This document shows positions 1 through 5,955 of a stretch of 18,115 bases of DNA, in pieces. A model generated the notes under the pieces. The model worked only from the letters and a program-made list of their open reading frames with translations, searched no databases and had not been told where the DNA came from. Numbering within the stretch: position 1 is the stretch's first letter; each line of letters begins with the position of its first letter. This DNA comes from JAHJGG01 sp041658785 (GTDB lineage: Bacteria > Patescibacteriota > Patescibacteriia > Magasanikbacterales > UBA922). Position numbers and translations under genes: made by a program. Location of the stretch: assembly GCA_041658785.1 (NCBI GenBank), contig JBAZZL010000024.1, positions 1-18,115 of the forward strand. Direction: 5' to 3'.

Positions 1-2
1 TC

Positions 3-500
3 GTCTATCATATTCTTGACGCGGAATCAAAAGCGCGCGGCCAAGGACCGTTAAAAAAACATCTCAAATTCCCAAACATAAAAAATCCTTTACGCAAATT
101 ATTAACCAAATTGCGTACCGTGGAAAACGTAAGCGTGGAAATTTTGGCCCATAAAAAAAACAGCCGTGAAATTGAATTAAAAAATATTCAGCCCGGAGAT
201 TTGATTATTATGTTAGACAGCGGCCTCGGCGCCGACCGCGATCATGTTTTAATCATTCATCAGATTGATTATGAAAATAACGCGCCAAAAATAATCTATT
301 ATTCTCATTCTCTAAACTGGTCAACCGACGGCAAATACAATCATGGTGTCCGGCAGGGCGTGATTGAAATCATTGACATCAAAAAACCGCTGGACGAACA
401 GCGGTGGGTGGAAAATGGTAAAGAAGATGAAGAAAACGAAACTTTCATGAGAGCGGGGCGAGCAGCAAAACTCTTAACTAAGAGGCTAATACGCAATTAA
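3..500 (+). CDS. C-terminal part of a papain-fold (NlpC/P60 or CHAP-like) protein, 5' truncated by the window edge
   Basis: The frame is already open at the first base, so the gene starts outside the window; the TTG at 111 is internal. The visible 165 residues end at TAA 498-500. A PGDLIIML segment is followed by a DHVLIIHQI strand and then YYSHS. This resembles the second half of NlpC/P60 or CHAP cysteine-peptidase folds, where PGDLI precedes the strand carrying the catalytic His (HV). The catalytic Cys would lie upstream and cannot be seen. The C-terminal tail is charged, with no membrane segment. If the fold is right it would act on cell-wall peptides or amides, which fits nearby mraY, but this is inference from a partial sequence. 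The stop lies 13 bases before the inverted repeat of the next unit. Confidence 0.6.
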   Translation, partial: VYHILDAESKARGQGPLKKHLKFPNIKNPLRKLLTKLRTVENVSVEILAHKKNSREIELKNIQPGDLIIMLDSGLGADRDHVLIIHQIDYENNAPKIIYYSHSLNWSTDGKYNHGVRQGVIEIIDIKKPLDEQRWVENGKEDEENETFMRAGRAAKLLTKRLIRN

Positions 501-513
501 GTTTAGTCAGATG

Positions 514-973
514 GATACACGAATTTAACGAATTAAACGGATTTGAACGAATTATGATATATGATACATGAGTATTTATCAAATCAGGTTATCAAGGCAT
601 ATTATGAAGTGTATAATGAGCTGGGATATGGTTTTTTGGAAAAAGTTTATGAAAACGCAATGGTCATTGTTCTAAAAAGTTATGGAATTAGCGGTCGAAA
701 ACAGGTGCCAATAAAAGTGTTTTTTAGAGAAAGTAATGTGGGTTTATATTTCGCGGATTTGATTATTGAAAATAAAATTATTGTTGAATTAAAAGCCGGA
801 GAGGCACTTTGTCTGGAACATGAAATACAACTGATGAATTATTTACGAGCCACAGAAGTGGAGCTGGGTTTTTTGTTGAATTTCGGCGTCAAGCCGCAAT
901 TTAAAAGAAAAATTTTTGAAAACAAATATAAAAAATTCGTTCCAATCCGTTTAATTCGTTAAATTCGTGTATC
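514..973. repeat. Inverted-repeat unit 1 enclosing a GxxExxY gene (40-bp arms)
   Basis: The left arm is 514-553 and the right arm 934-973. The reverse complement of the right arm matches the left at 39 of 40 positions. The arms are built from a roughly 9-10-nt period of the type GAATTTAACG / AATTAAACGG. The right arm runs into the GxxExxY gene and encodes its last residues (VPIRLIR). Related palindromes occur at 2915-3394, 5278-5359 and 15621-15730, so this is a dispersed family (called family 1 here). No clear target-site duplication is visible outside the arms. Confidence 0.9.
561..962 (+). CDS. GxxExxY protein, copy 1 (PD-(D/E)XK nuclease-like)
   Basis: This 133-residue protein carries the family signature at G24-FLEKV-Y30. 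After it come D66 in YFADLI and E76-L-K78, the D...ExK pattern of PD-(D/E)XK nuclease folds, then Q90 in IQLMNYL. The biochemical function of GxxExxY proteins is not established; the nuclease-like core suggests nucleic-acid cleavage. The gene sits wholly between 40-bp inverted-repeat arms and its last residues are translated from the right arm. ATG 561 was chosen because the in-frame sequence upstream is inverted repeat; no Shine-Dalgarno is evident. It is clearly homologous to copy 2 at 2965-3396, with roughly two-thirds identical residues by eye. A terminator-like hairpin follows at 991-1016. Confidence 0.9.
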   Translation: MIHEYLSNQVIKAYYEVYNELGYGFLEKVYENAMVIVLKSYGISGRKQVPIKVFFRESNVGLYFADLIIENKIIVELKAGEALCLEHEIQLMNYLRATEVELGFLLNFGVKPQFKRKIFENKYKKFVPIRLIR

Positions 974-990
974 TATCTTACATAATGATA

Positions 991-1016
991 AAAACTTGCC
1001 TGCTCAGGTTTTTTTT
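991..1016 (+). terminator. Rho-independent terminator after GxxExxY copy 1
   Basis: AAAACTTG (991-998) pairs with CAGGTTTT (1005-1012) with one G-T wobble, loop CCTGCT, ending in a T-run to 1016. It separates the GxxExxY unit from mraY. The same stretch contains TTGCCT (997-1002) and TATCAT (1019-1024) with a 16-bp spacer, which could be a promoter giving an almost leaderless mraY transcript. That promoter reading is weak. Confidence 0.55.
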
Positions 1017-1033
1017 GTTATCATAGCCCCATT

Positions 1034-2164
1034 ATGAACATCTCCCCGGAAACTCTGGAACTCCTCAAAACCGCCATCACCTTTGGCCTGGTTTCTTGCG
1101 TTGTTGCCTTTATTTGGGCGCCGGTTTTGATTAAAATTTTATATAAATTCAAAATCACCCGCCGGCCGGAATATGACGCTTCGCTCGCCTTGGGCGCGCG
1201 GAAAAGCAAGGCCGGGGTGCCGATTATGGGCGGACTCTTGATTATCGTCACCGTGGCCGTGATCACTTATTTTTTCAACTGGGAACGGAGTTTTACCTGG
1301 GTGCCGATCGCTGTTATGCTTCTCGCGGCCCTTCTCGGCGGCATCGACGATGTCCTGCATATTTACGGGCATAAACGCCGCAGCCGCAAGCTGAAACAAG
1401 TGCTGACTTTGATCCGCGTGCATAAAGAATGGAAAATGCGCCTGTGGTATCTGCTCACTCTCCCATGGTCTATTTTCAAACGCGCTTCGCTCTGGCTGGG
1501 CTCTCATCCGGGCAAAGGCATTCATGTGCATGAAAAATTAATTTTACAATTTACGGCCGGAACGATTACCGCTTGGTGGATTTATTTTAAACTCGGCGAG
1601 CACTGGCGCAATATCTTTATTCCGTTTGACGGCTATGTCAATATCGGCTGGTGGATAATTCCCTTAATTATTTTATTCGTGATGTTCACGGCCAACGCGG
1701 TAAACGTTGCTGATGGCATGGACGGTCTTGCCGGCGGCGCGCTCATCACCACTTTTTCCGCGTTAACTCTTCTCTCCTGGCTCGGCGGTTACGCGGAGAT
1801 CACCATCCTAAACGCCACCACTATCGGCGCCCTCATCACCTACACTTATTTCAACATCCGCCCAGCCCGATTTCAAATGGGCGATGTCGGCTCCTTGGGT
1901 TTGGGCGCGCTTCTCGCCATTAACGCGATTGTCATCAATAAAATGCTCCTCCTCCCCTTTTTGGGTTTTATTTTTTATATTGAATTATTGACAGTCATTA
2001 TCCAAGTCGCCGGCCGCTACCTTTTGGGCCGAAGAATTTTCCAAATGGCGCCGATTCACCATCATTTTGAACTGCGCGGCTGGAGCGAAGAAAAGACGGT
2101 AATGCGATTTTGGGTGATTCACGCGGCGGTGGTGTTGTTGGGGGTGTGGATTGCGTTGTTCTAA
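1034..2164 (+). CDS. mraY: Phospho-N-acetylmuramoyl-pentapeptide transferase MraY
   Basis: Polytopic membrane enzyme that transfers phospho-MurNAc-pentapeptide from UDP to undecaprenyl phosphate, giving lipid I. The motifs appear in order: AGVPIMGG (60-67), the catalytic Asp pair in GGIDDVL (D105, D106), NVADGMDGLAGG (224-235), MGDVGS with D284, and the HHHFE motif (342-346) followed by RGWSEEKTVMRFW. At 376 residues it is somewhat longer than typical MraY. The excess lies in a basic loop of about 50 residues (112-165, rich in K, R and W) between the DD motif and the next membrane helix, where the E. coli enzyme has a much shorter link. The ATG at 1034 has no Shine-Dalgarno. The stop is followed directly by a palindrome (2165-2261). 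The preserved catalytic residues suggest an active enzyme. Confidence 0.95.
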   Translation: MNISPETLELLKTAITFGLVSCVVAFIWAPVLIKILYKFKITRRPEYDASLALGARKSKAGVPIMGGLLIIVTVAVITYFFNWERSFTWVPIAVMLLAALLGGIDDVLHIYGHKRRSRKLKQVLTLIRVHKEWKMRLWYLLTLPWSIFKRASLWLGSHPGKGIHVHEKLILQFTAGTITAWWIYFKLGEHWRNIFIPFDGYVNIGWWIIPLIILFVMFTANAVNVADGMDGLAGGALITTFSALTLLSWLGGYAEITILNATTIGALITYTYFNIRPARFQMGDVGSLGLGALLAINAIVINKMLLLPFLGFIFYIELLTVIIQVAGRYLLGRRIFQMAPIHHHFELRGWSEEKTVMRFWVIHAAVVLLGVWIALF

Positions 2165-2261
2165 AATCATGGAGGATCATGGAAATCATGGTGATCTGTG
2201 TGCCATCAACCTTTCGTTAGATAGAACACAGATTACCATGATTGCCATGATTTACCAAGAT
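2165..2261. repeat. Palindromic repeat, family 2, filling the mraY to Ate-like gap
   Basis: The left part contains tandem ATCATGG-type units ending in GATCTGTGTGCCATC. The right part is the inverted form, GATAGAACACAGATTACC then ATGATTGCCATGATTT. It begins directly after the mraY stop and ends directly before the ATG at 2262. A second copy with the same core (ACACAGATTACCATGAT and its complement) fills the gap at 9239-9330. In both cases the element abuts start codons, so it probably forms part of the mRNA leader. Confidence 0.85.
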
Positions 2262-2933
2262 ATGCAGAACTATTTTAAGTGGAATGAACAAACCATCACC
2301 GACTTCTCCGACCAAAACATCAACTCTCTCTATAATCAGGGCTATCTTTTCACGCGCGTCGGGAAAGGCGTAATGCAGGAAACGCGGAGCGTGCGGATTG
2401 ATTTGTCTAAATTTGAACTGTCCAGCGAAAACCGGCGAGTGTTACGAAAGATTGAAGATTTAAGATTGAAGATTGAAGATTTGCCGTATGAAAATTATTC
2501 GTGGGAGATGGGAAAAATGGCGAAAGATTTTTATGATAATAAATTTGGAAAAGGAACTTTTAGCGCGAACAAGGTTAAAGAATTACTAACAGGCAACCGA
2601 AAAGATTTTAATAAATTGTTCGTTTATTCGCAGAATGATGGGATTGTTGGTTATTGTATTGTAGTAGAAACTAATGAAATAATCCACTACTCATTCCCCT
2701 TTTACTCATCACCCGTCACCCATCCCCCGTCACCCAATACTGGCATGGGCATGATGGTAAAAGCGGTAGAGTACGCCAAACAGCAAAAGAAAGAATATAT
2801 TTATCTCGGCTCTTTCCAGCGTCCGACTGATACTTATAAACTGCAGTTTAGAGGGTTGGAGTGGTGGAATGGAAGCGGGTGGAAAACCGACATTCAAGAG
2901 TTGAAGAATCTTTTAATAGATACGCGGATTTAA
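2262..2933 (+). CDS. Ate/LFTR-like GNAT-fold aminoacyltransferase homologue
   Basis: 224 residues from ATG 2262; the in-frame sequence upstream of that is palindrome. The C-terminal half has the pattern of arginyl-tRNA-protein transferases (Ate1/Bpt) and related GNAT folds: GIVGYCIVVE, IHYSFPFY, GMGMMVKAVEYAKQQ, then YIYLGSF, a TYKLQFRGLEWW block and GW. Ate-type enzymes transfer an amino acid from aminoacyl-tRNA to protein N-termini; whether this one does so, or modifies another acceptor, is open. The N-terminal half (YNQGYLFTR, LSKFELSSENRRVLRK) is conserved-looking but lacks a clear Cys cluster. Two low-complexity stretches, KIEDLRLKIEDLP and SSPVTHPPSPN, are translated DNA repeats. The final residues (IDTRI) and the stop come from the left arm of the next inverted repeat. 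Its place between mraY and mpl allows a cell-wall role, but that is speculative. Confidence 0.6.
   Translation: MQNYFKWNEQTITDFSDQNINSLYNQGYLFTRVGKGVMQETRSVRIDLSKFELSSENRRVLRKIEDLRLKIEDLPYENYSWEMGKMAKDFYDNKFGKGTFSANKVKELLTGNRKDFNKLFVYSQNDGIVGYCIVVETNEIIHYSFPFYSSPVTHPPSPNTGMGMMVKAVEYAKQQKKEYIYLGSFQRPTDTYKLQFRGLEWWNGSGWKTDIQELKNLLIDTRI
2450..2482 (+). repeat. GATTGAA-type tandem repeat inside the Ate-like gene
   Basis: Several copies of AGATTGA/AGATTTA in direct tandem encode KIEDLRLKIEDLP in frame. The same repeat class (GATTRAAA octamers) recurs in mpl (4565-4592 and, inverted, 4677-4728) and in elp3 (9903-9922). Confidence 0.75.
2703..2739 (+). repeat. C-rich tandem repeat inside the Ate-like gene
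   Basis: Two imperfect copies of a unit based on CCCGTCACCCA, in frame and encoding SSPVTHPPSPN. It splits the GNAT region between the strand IHYSFPFY and the helix GMGMMVKAVEYAK, where an ordinary homologue would need only a short turn. Confidence 0.65.
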
Positions 2934-3394
2934 CGGATTGAACGGATTTTCGCCGATCAAATTTATGGACACTACCATACTGAAGGAGGAAAAACTCACT
3001 GAACAAATAATCAAAGCATATTATAAAACCTACAATTCACTCGGTTATGGATTTCTTGAAAAAGTCTACGAAAACACAATGATCATTGTTCTGCAACAGT
3101 TGGGCTTGCACGGCAAACGACAAACTCCAATAAAAGTTTATTTTGAAAATTATCTCGTTGGCGAGTATTTTGCGGACATAATTGTAAAAACCAAAGTTAT
3201 ATTGGAATTAAAAGCGGCCGAAGCGCTGTGCAAAGAACACGAAGCGCAACTAATGAATTATCTCCGCGCCACTGATATTGAAATAGGTTTTCTATTCAAT
3301 TTCGGCGTAAAACCGCAATTCATTCGCAAGGTCTTTGAAAACAAATACAAAATCCGTTCCAATCAGTTGAATCCGTTAAATCCGCGTATCTATT
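2915..3394. repeat. Inverted-repeat unit 2 enclosing the second GxxExxY gene
   Basis: The left arm is 2915-2948 and the right arm 3351-3394. The outermost 25 bases are perfectly complementary; the inner parts align with a gap of about 9 bases. The arm sequence (GATACGCGGATTTAACGG type) differs from that of unit 1 (GATACACGAATTTAACG), yet within each unit the two arms match each other better than they match the other unit. The left arm supplies the stop of the Ate-like gene; the right arm encodes the GxxExxY C-terminus NPLNPRIY. Confidence 0.88.
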
Positions 3395-3396
3395 AA
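2965..3396 (+). CDS. GxxExxY protein, copy 2 (PD-(D/E)XK nuclease-like)
   Basis: 143 residues from ATG 2965; a longer reading from TTG 2938 would translate the inverted repeat and is less likely. The signature is G29-FLEKV-Y35. The putative metal-binding residues are D71 in YFADII and E81-L-K83, followed by EHEAQLMNYLRAT and the conserved NFGVKPQF block. It is homologous to copy 1 along its length. As in copy 1, the gene fills the space between inverted-repeat arms and its end (NPLNPRIY) is encoded by the right arm. A GGAGG motif at about 2984 lies inside the coding region and does not fit an alternative start. The function of the family is unknown. Confidence 0.88.
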   Translation: MDTTILKEEKLTEQIIKAYYKTYNSLGYGFLEKVYENTMIIVLQQLGLHGKRQTPIKVYFENYLVGEYFADIIVKTKVILELKAAEALCKEHEAQLMNYLRATDIEIGFLFNFGVKPQFIRKVFENKYKIRSNQLNPLNPRIY

Positions 3397-3400
3397 ACGC

Positions 3401-3469
3401 ATGCAAAAACAACACTTTCATTTTATCGGCATCTGCGGGGTCGCCATGAGCGCTCTCGCGATTGCTTAA
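3401..3469 (+). pseudogene. Duplicated 5' fragment of the Mur ligase gene
   Basis: An ATG and 21 further codons match the start of the ligase gene at 3825: both encode FIGICGVAMSALAIA after an MQK start. The match breaks after the alanine and a TAA ends the frame. Most differences in the shared part are at third codon positions (TTT/TTC, GGG/GGC, GCT/GCG). This suggests the two copies diverged as functional alleles before one was truncated, rather than a fresh tandem duplication. It begins seven bases after the right arm of GxxExxY unit 2. Confidence 0.85.
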
Positions 3470-3516
3470 AAAAAGAGTTAAAAAACTTTTAAAATAATTC
3501 TGTATAATTCCACACC

Positions 3517-3732
3517 ATGATTGAATACGCGAATTATGACAAAGCGATAATCATTACGGGCGACGGGAATTTTCATTGTCTGATTGAATATCTGATTAGT
3601 AAAAATAAAATAGAAAGATTGATTGTGCCAAATAAATACAAATATTCATCGCTATTGCGCCACTTCAACAATTTCATTACCTTTCTAAATAACACCAAAG
3701 ACAAACTGGGGAGAAAACAAAAAGAGGCATAA
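3517..3732 (+). pseudogene. Remnant of a NYN-domain (LabA/DUF88-type) protein
   Basis: A 71-residue frame holds only the C-terminal part of a NYN ribonuclease-like domain. Its core is KAIIITGDGNFHCLIEYL, where GDG(N/D)F is the usual late acidic motif, followed by KIERLIVPN and YSSLLRHF. Complete relatives in this type of genome are roughly 160-200 residues, with the first catalytic Asp (typically in an FIDGQN motif) near the N-terminus; that half is missing. A TATAAT at 3502-3507 precedes the ATG, so a short product could still be made, but catalysis is unlikely. It lies between the truncated and complete copies of the ligase start, so it probably arrived with the event that duplicated that start. 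Confidence 0.7.
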
Positions 3733-3772
3733 CCTCGGGACAAGACCCTTCGGGTAGCCTCTCATCGTGATT
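3719..3772 (-). ncRNA. Candidate small RNA on the minus strand upstream of mpl
   Basis: A strong minus-strand promoter (3779-3806) would start a transcript near 3772. Within about 50 nt it has a closing stem AGAGGC / GCCTCT (3757-3762 with 3723-3728 in plus coordinates) that runs into a T5 tract (3719-3723). An inner hairpin ACCC-GAA-GGGT lies at 3745-3755, and GAGG-TTATG-CCTC can form an alternative hairpin before the T-tract. No reading frame of note is present. It overlaps the end of the NYN remnant on the other strand. I do not recognise an Rfam family. Confidence 0.45.
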
Positions 3773-3778
3773 AACTAT

Positions 3779-3806
3779 ACTATAACATATTTAAAAAAGT
3801 TGTCAA
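3779..3806 (-). promoter_or_regulatory. Minus-strand promoter for the candidate small RNA
   Basis: TTGACA (complement of 3801-3806), a 16-bp AT-rich spacer, then TATAGT (complement of 3779-3784). The -35 is a perfect consensus and the -10 close to it. No protein-coding gene lies downstream on the minus strand here, which is why a small RNA is proposed. Confidence 0.6.
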
Positions 3807-3824
3807 TAGCCGTGGCATTAATTT

Positions 3825-5282
3825 ATGCAAAAACCCCATCATATACACTTCATCGGCATCTGCGGCGTCGCCATGAGCGCGCTCGCGATTGCGTTACACA
3901 AAAAAGGTTATAAAATAACCGGCAGCGACAAGGGCTTTTTCCCGCCTGTTTCCGAGCATCTCAAAAACGCCGGCGTTGAATACTACCCGGGCTGGCATGT
4001 TGACCAGATGACAAAAGACGGCAACCCCGACCTCGTTGTTGTCGGCAATGTCGCAGGATCAAACAATTCGGAATGGCTTTACGTCCAAAAAAATAACCTC
4101 CCTTATGTTTCCTATCCGGAATTGATTAAAAAATATTTTGTCAAAAAAAAATCCATCGTCTGCGCCGGCACTTACGGCAAAACCACATCAGCTTCATTGC
4201 TAACGTGGATATTGAAAGAAAACGGTTATGACCCGAGCTATATGTTCGGCGGAATCAGTTTGAACGAGATAGACGCGGCGCATCTCTCCGACTCGTCGTC
4301 TCCCTTCCCCTTCGTAAGGGGAGGGGTTAGGGGTAGGGTTGTCGGGGAATACTCCGTACTGGAAGGCGACGAATACAAAAGCGCCCGCTGGGACAACCGC
4401 CCCAAATTCGCCCACTACTCCCCTACTCATCTGCTCTTAACCTCGGTTGATTGGGACCACGCGGATGTGTATCCGACCGAGACGTTGTATAATGAAGCGT
4501 TTCAGAATCTAATAGACGGTTTACCTGAAAATGGAGTTTTGGTAGTGTCAGAGGAAGTTGATAAGATTAAAAGATTAAAAGATTATAAGATTATTCGATA
4601 TGGTGCTGGAAAAAATAATGATTATCAGTATAGAAATATCTCAATGATAAAAGAGGGTGTTCGATTTGAAATCAAATTTCAATCTTTCAATCTTTCAATC
4701 TTTCAATCTTTCAATCTTCAATCTTCACTCGCCGGCGACTTCATCCCTAAAATCATCACCGGCTGTTTCGCCATGGCTCACCAAATAGGCATAGAACCCG
4801 CGGGAATTATTAAGGCGATAGCCAGTTGGAAAGGTCTCAAGCGGCGTTTGGAAAAACGGTTAGACAAACCGATTACCGTCTTTGACGACATCGCCCACTC
4901 GCCCGCTAAAGCTCGGGCCGTTCTCGCGACGGTTCGCCGGCTGTACAACGGCCGGATTACGACAATTTTTGAACCCAACACCGGCAACAGAAAGCAAGAA
5001 TCAATTCCCGGATACGCCAACGCGTTTAATGACGCGGACGAAATAATCATCCCCCGCCTGACGCAAATCAAAATCGCCAAAGACGATCCCTCTCCGCCGT
5101 GCGATGGGGAAAAGCTGGCCGAAGTTATTTCTGCCACCCACGGCAGCGTTCGCTACATTGACGACGACGAAAAATTAGTTCAATATATAGTGGATAACGC
5201 GAGCGATGGGGATGTAGTGGTTTTTATGGGAAGCCACGGCTTCCGTGGTATGATCGAGGCACTAATAAAACAAATTAAATAG
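3825..5282 (+). CDS. mpl: Mur ligase, Mpl-like (UDP-MurNAc:peptide ligase) or MurC
   Basis: 485-residue ATP-dependent Mur ligase. The N-terminal Rossmann part has HFIGICGVAMSALA (8-21) and ITGSDKGFFPPVS (31-43). The ATP loop is AGTYGKTT (114-121), the central domain has LEGDEYKSARWD and the WDHADVYPT block, and the C-terminal part has FDDIAHSP (353-360) and GSHGFRG. The PP-S after GSD and the segment DNRPKFAHYSP resemble Mpl (murein tripeptide recycling) more than MurC (L-alanine addition). MurC function cannot be excluded, especially in a small genome. Three stretches are translated DNA repeats: about 155-172, KIKRLKDYK (near 248-255) and 285-301. They lie in plausible surface loops, and all catalytic motifs remain. 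ATG 3825 has no Shine-Dalgarno. The TAG stop is part of the following palindrome. Confidence 0.85.
   Translation: MQKPHHIHFIGICGVAMSALAIALHKKGYKITGSDKGFFPPVSEHLKNAGVEYYPGWHVDQMTKDGNPDLVVVGNVAGSNNSEWLYVQKNNLPYVSYPELIKKYFVKKKSIVCAGTYGKTTSASLLTWILKENGYDPSYMFGGISLNEIDAAHLSDSSSPFPFVRGGVRGRVVGEYSVLEGDEYKSARWDNRPKFAHYSPTHLLLTSVDWDHADVYPTETLYNEAFQNLIDGLPENGVLVVSEEVDKIKRLKDYKIIRYGAGKNNDYQYRNISMIKEGVRFEIKFQSFNLSIFQSFNLQSSLAGDFIPKIITGCFAMAHQIGIEPAGIIKAIASWKGLKRRLEKRLDKPITVFDDIAHSPAKARAVLATVRRLYNGRITTIFEPNTGNRKQESIPGYANAFNDADEIIIPRLTQIKIAKDDPSPPCDGEKLAEVISATHGSVRYIDDDEKLVQYIVDNASDGDVVVFMGSHGFRGMIEALIKQIK
4288..4352 (+). repeat. Palindromic insert inside mpl
   Basis: The hairpin CCCCTT-CGT-AAGGGG (4307-4321) is extended by further C-rich/G-rich pairing and encodes SSSPFPFVRGGVRG in frame. 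It falls between the central-domain segments FGGISLNEIDA and VVGEYSVLEGDEY, where homologues run on directly. A related C-tract/G-tract palindrome lies inside thiE (14420-14510). Confidence 0.7.
4565..4592 (+). repeat. GATTAAAA octamer repeat inside mpl
   Basis: GATTAAAA twice, then GATTATAA and GATT. It encodes KIKRLKDYK. The same octamer run in elp3 (9903-9922) encodes the same heptapeptide KIKRLKD in an unrelated protein, showing that the DNA repeat, not protein homology, explains the match. Confidence 0.85.
4677..4728 (+). repeat. TTTCAATC octamer tandem repeat (5 units) inside mpl
   Basis: Five perfect TTTCAATC units (4677-4716) are followed by a degenerate 7-nt unit and TTCAC. The 8-nt unit gives a 24-nt (8-residue) protein period, FQSFNLSI / FQSFNLQS. 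The unit is the complement of GATTGAAA, so it is an inverted relative of the GATTAAAA run at 4565. Loss or gain of one unit would shift the frame. Confidence 0.9.
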
Positions 5283-5359
5283 AACACGAATTTAACGGAT
5301 TAAACGAATCAAAACGAATTTGTTAAAATCCGTTAAATTCGTTTAATCCGTGTTCTATT
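5278..5359. repeat. Empty family-1 palindrome between mpl and the Nudix gene
   Basis: The ends AATAGAACACG (5278-5288) and CGTGTTCTATT (5349-5359) are perfectly complementary over 11 bases. Between them are the same TTAACGGATTAAACG units as in the GxxExxY unit arms, in both orientations, without a gene. It contains the mpl TAG stop and ends seven bases before the next start codon. It looks like a compact or gene-less version of the GxxExxY unit. Confidence 0.85.
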
Positions 5360-5365
5360 AACTCT

Positions 5366-5920
5366 ATGAAATTACCTTCTACGGCAAAAAAAATCTTCTC
5401 CGGCGTCATCTTTGACGTCTACCAATGGGAACAAAAAATGTTTGACAAGAGCACCGCCACTTTTGAAATGCTCAAACGCGCCAACACCCTGCAAGTCATC
5501 GCCACCCGCGGCGACAAGGTGCTTATATCATACGAAGAACAGCCGATGAAAGGAAAATTTCACACGCTTTTCGGCGGCCGGCAGGAAGATGACGAGACGC
5601 CGCTGGCAGGGATTAAACGGGAATTTTTGGAAGAATCCGGTATGGTTTCGGACGATTGGGAACTGTTCAAAACTTGCGAGCCGTATTGCAAAGTTGACTG
5701 GACTATCTACACTTATATCGCGCGCGACTGCAAGAAAATCCAGGAAGTAAAAAACGACCCGGGCGAAAAAACCCAGACAGTGGAGTTAAATTTTGACGAA
5801 TTTATTGCACTCGTCTCGGCCAAAGATTTCATCGGCAAAGAAATCACGCTGGAAGTATTGCGGCTGCGGGTGAGCGGTGAATTGGAAAAATTTAAAAAGA
5901 AAATTTTTAACAACACATAA
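5366..5920 (+). CDS. Nudix hydrolase (ADP-ribose pyrophosphatase-like)
   Basis: 184 residues with a complete Nudix box at about 71-93: G, five residues, E, TPLAGIK, then REFLEESGM. This is an exact fit to GX5EX7REUXEEXGU, which binds the metal ions used to hydrolyse nucleoside diphosphates linked to another group. Upstream are KIFSGVIFDVYQWEQKM and ANTLQVIATRGDKVLISYEEQ, the usual beta-sheet lead-in; a YTYIARDC strand follows the box. The arrangement resembles ADP-ribose/sugar-nucleotide pyrophosphatases, but the substrate cannot be read from sequence. The start ATG 5366 lies right after palindrome 5278-5359, with no Shine-Dalgarno. No terminator acting on the plus strand is seen. Confidence 0.9.
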   Translation: MKLPSTAKKIFSGVIFDVYQWEQKMFDKSTATFEMLKRANTLQVIATRGDKVLISYEEQPMKGKFHTLFGGRQEDDETPLAGIKREFLEESGMVSDDWELFKTCEPYCKVDWTIYTYIARDCKKIQEVKNDPGEKTQTVELNFDEFIALVSAKDFIGKEITLEVLRLRVSGELEKFKKKIFNNT

Positions 5921-5925
5921 AAACC

Positions 5926-5948
5926 AAAAACCCCGACCGAGGTCAGGG
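5926..5948 (-). terminator. Rho-independent terminator of the tRNA gene
   Basis: On the minus strand an 8-bp stem with one mismatch (CCCTGACC with GGTCGGGG) is followed by TTTTT (complement of 5926-5930). It lies eight bases beyond the encoded CCA end of the tRNA. Confidence 0.75.
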
Positions 5949-5955
5949 CTTTGGG

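Noticed and set aside
514..973. Classical insertion sequence
   Set aside because: Inverted arms are present but the enclosed protein has no transposase motifs and no short target-site duplication is visible; reported instead as an unclassified GxxExxY unit.
2151..2261. Longer start of the Ate-like gene inside mraY
   Set aside because: It would overlap the mraY end and translate the family-2 palindrome; ATG 2262 directly follows the palindrome.
3517..3732. NYN protein as a functional toxin with the antisense RNA as its antitoxin
   Set aside because: The catalytic N-terminal half is missing, so a toxic nuclease is unlikely; the RNA overlaps only the last bases of the remnant.
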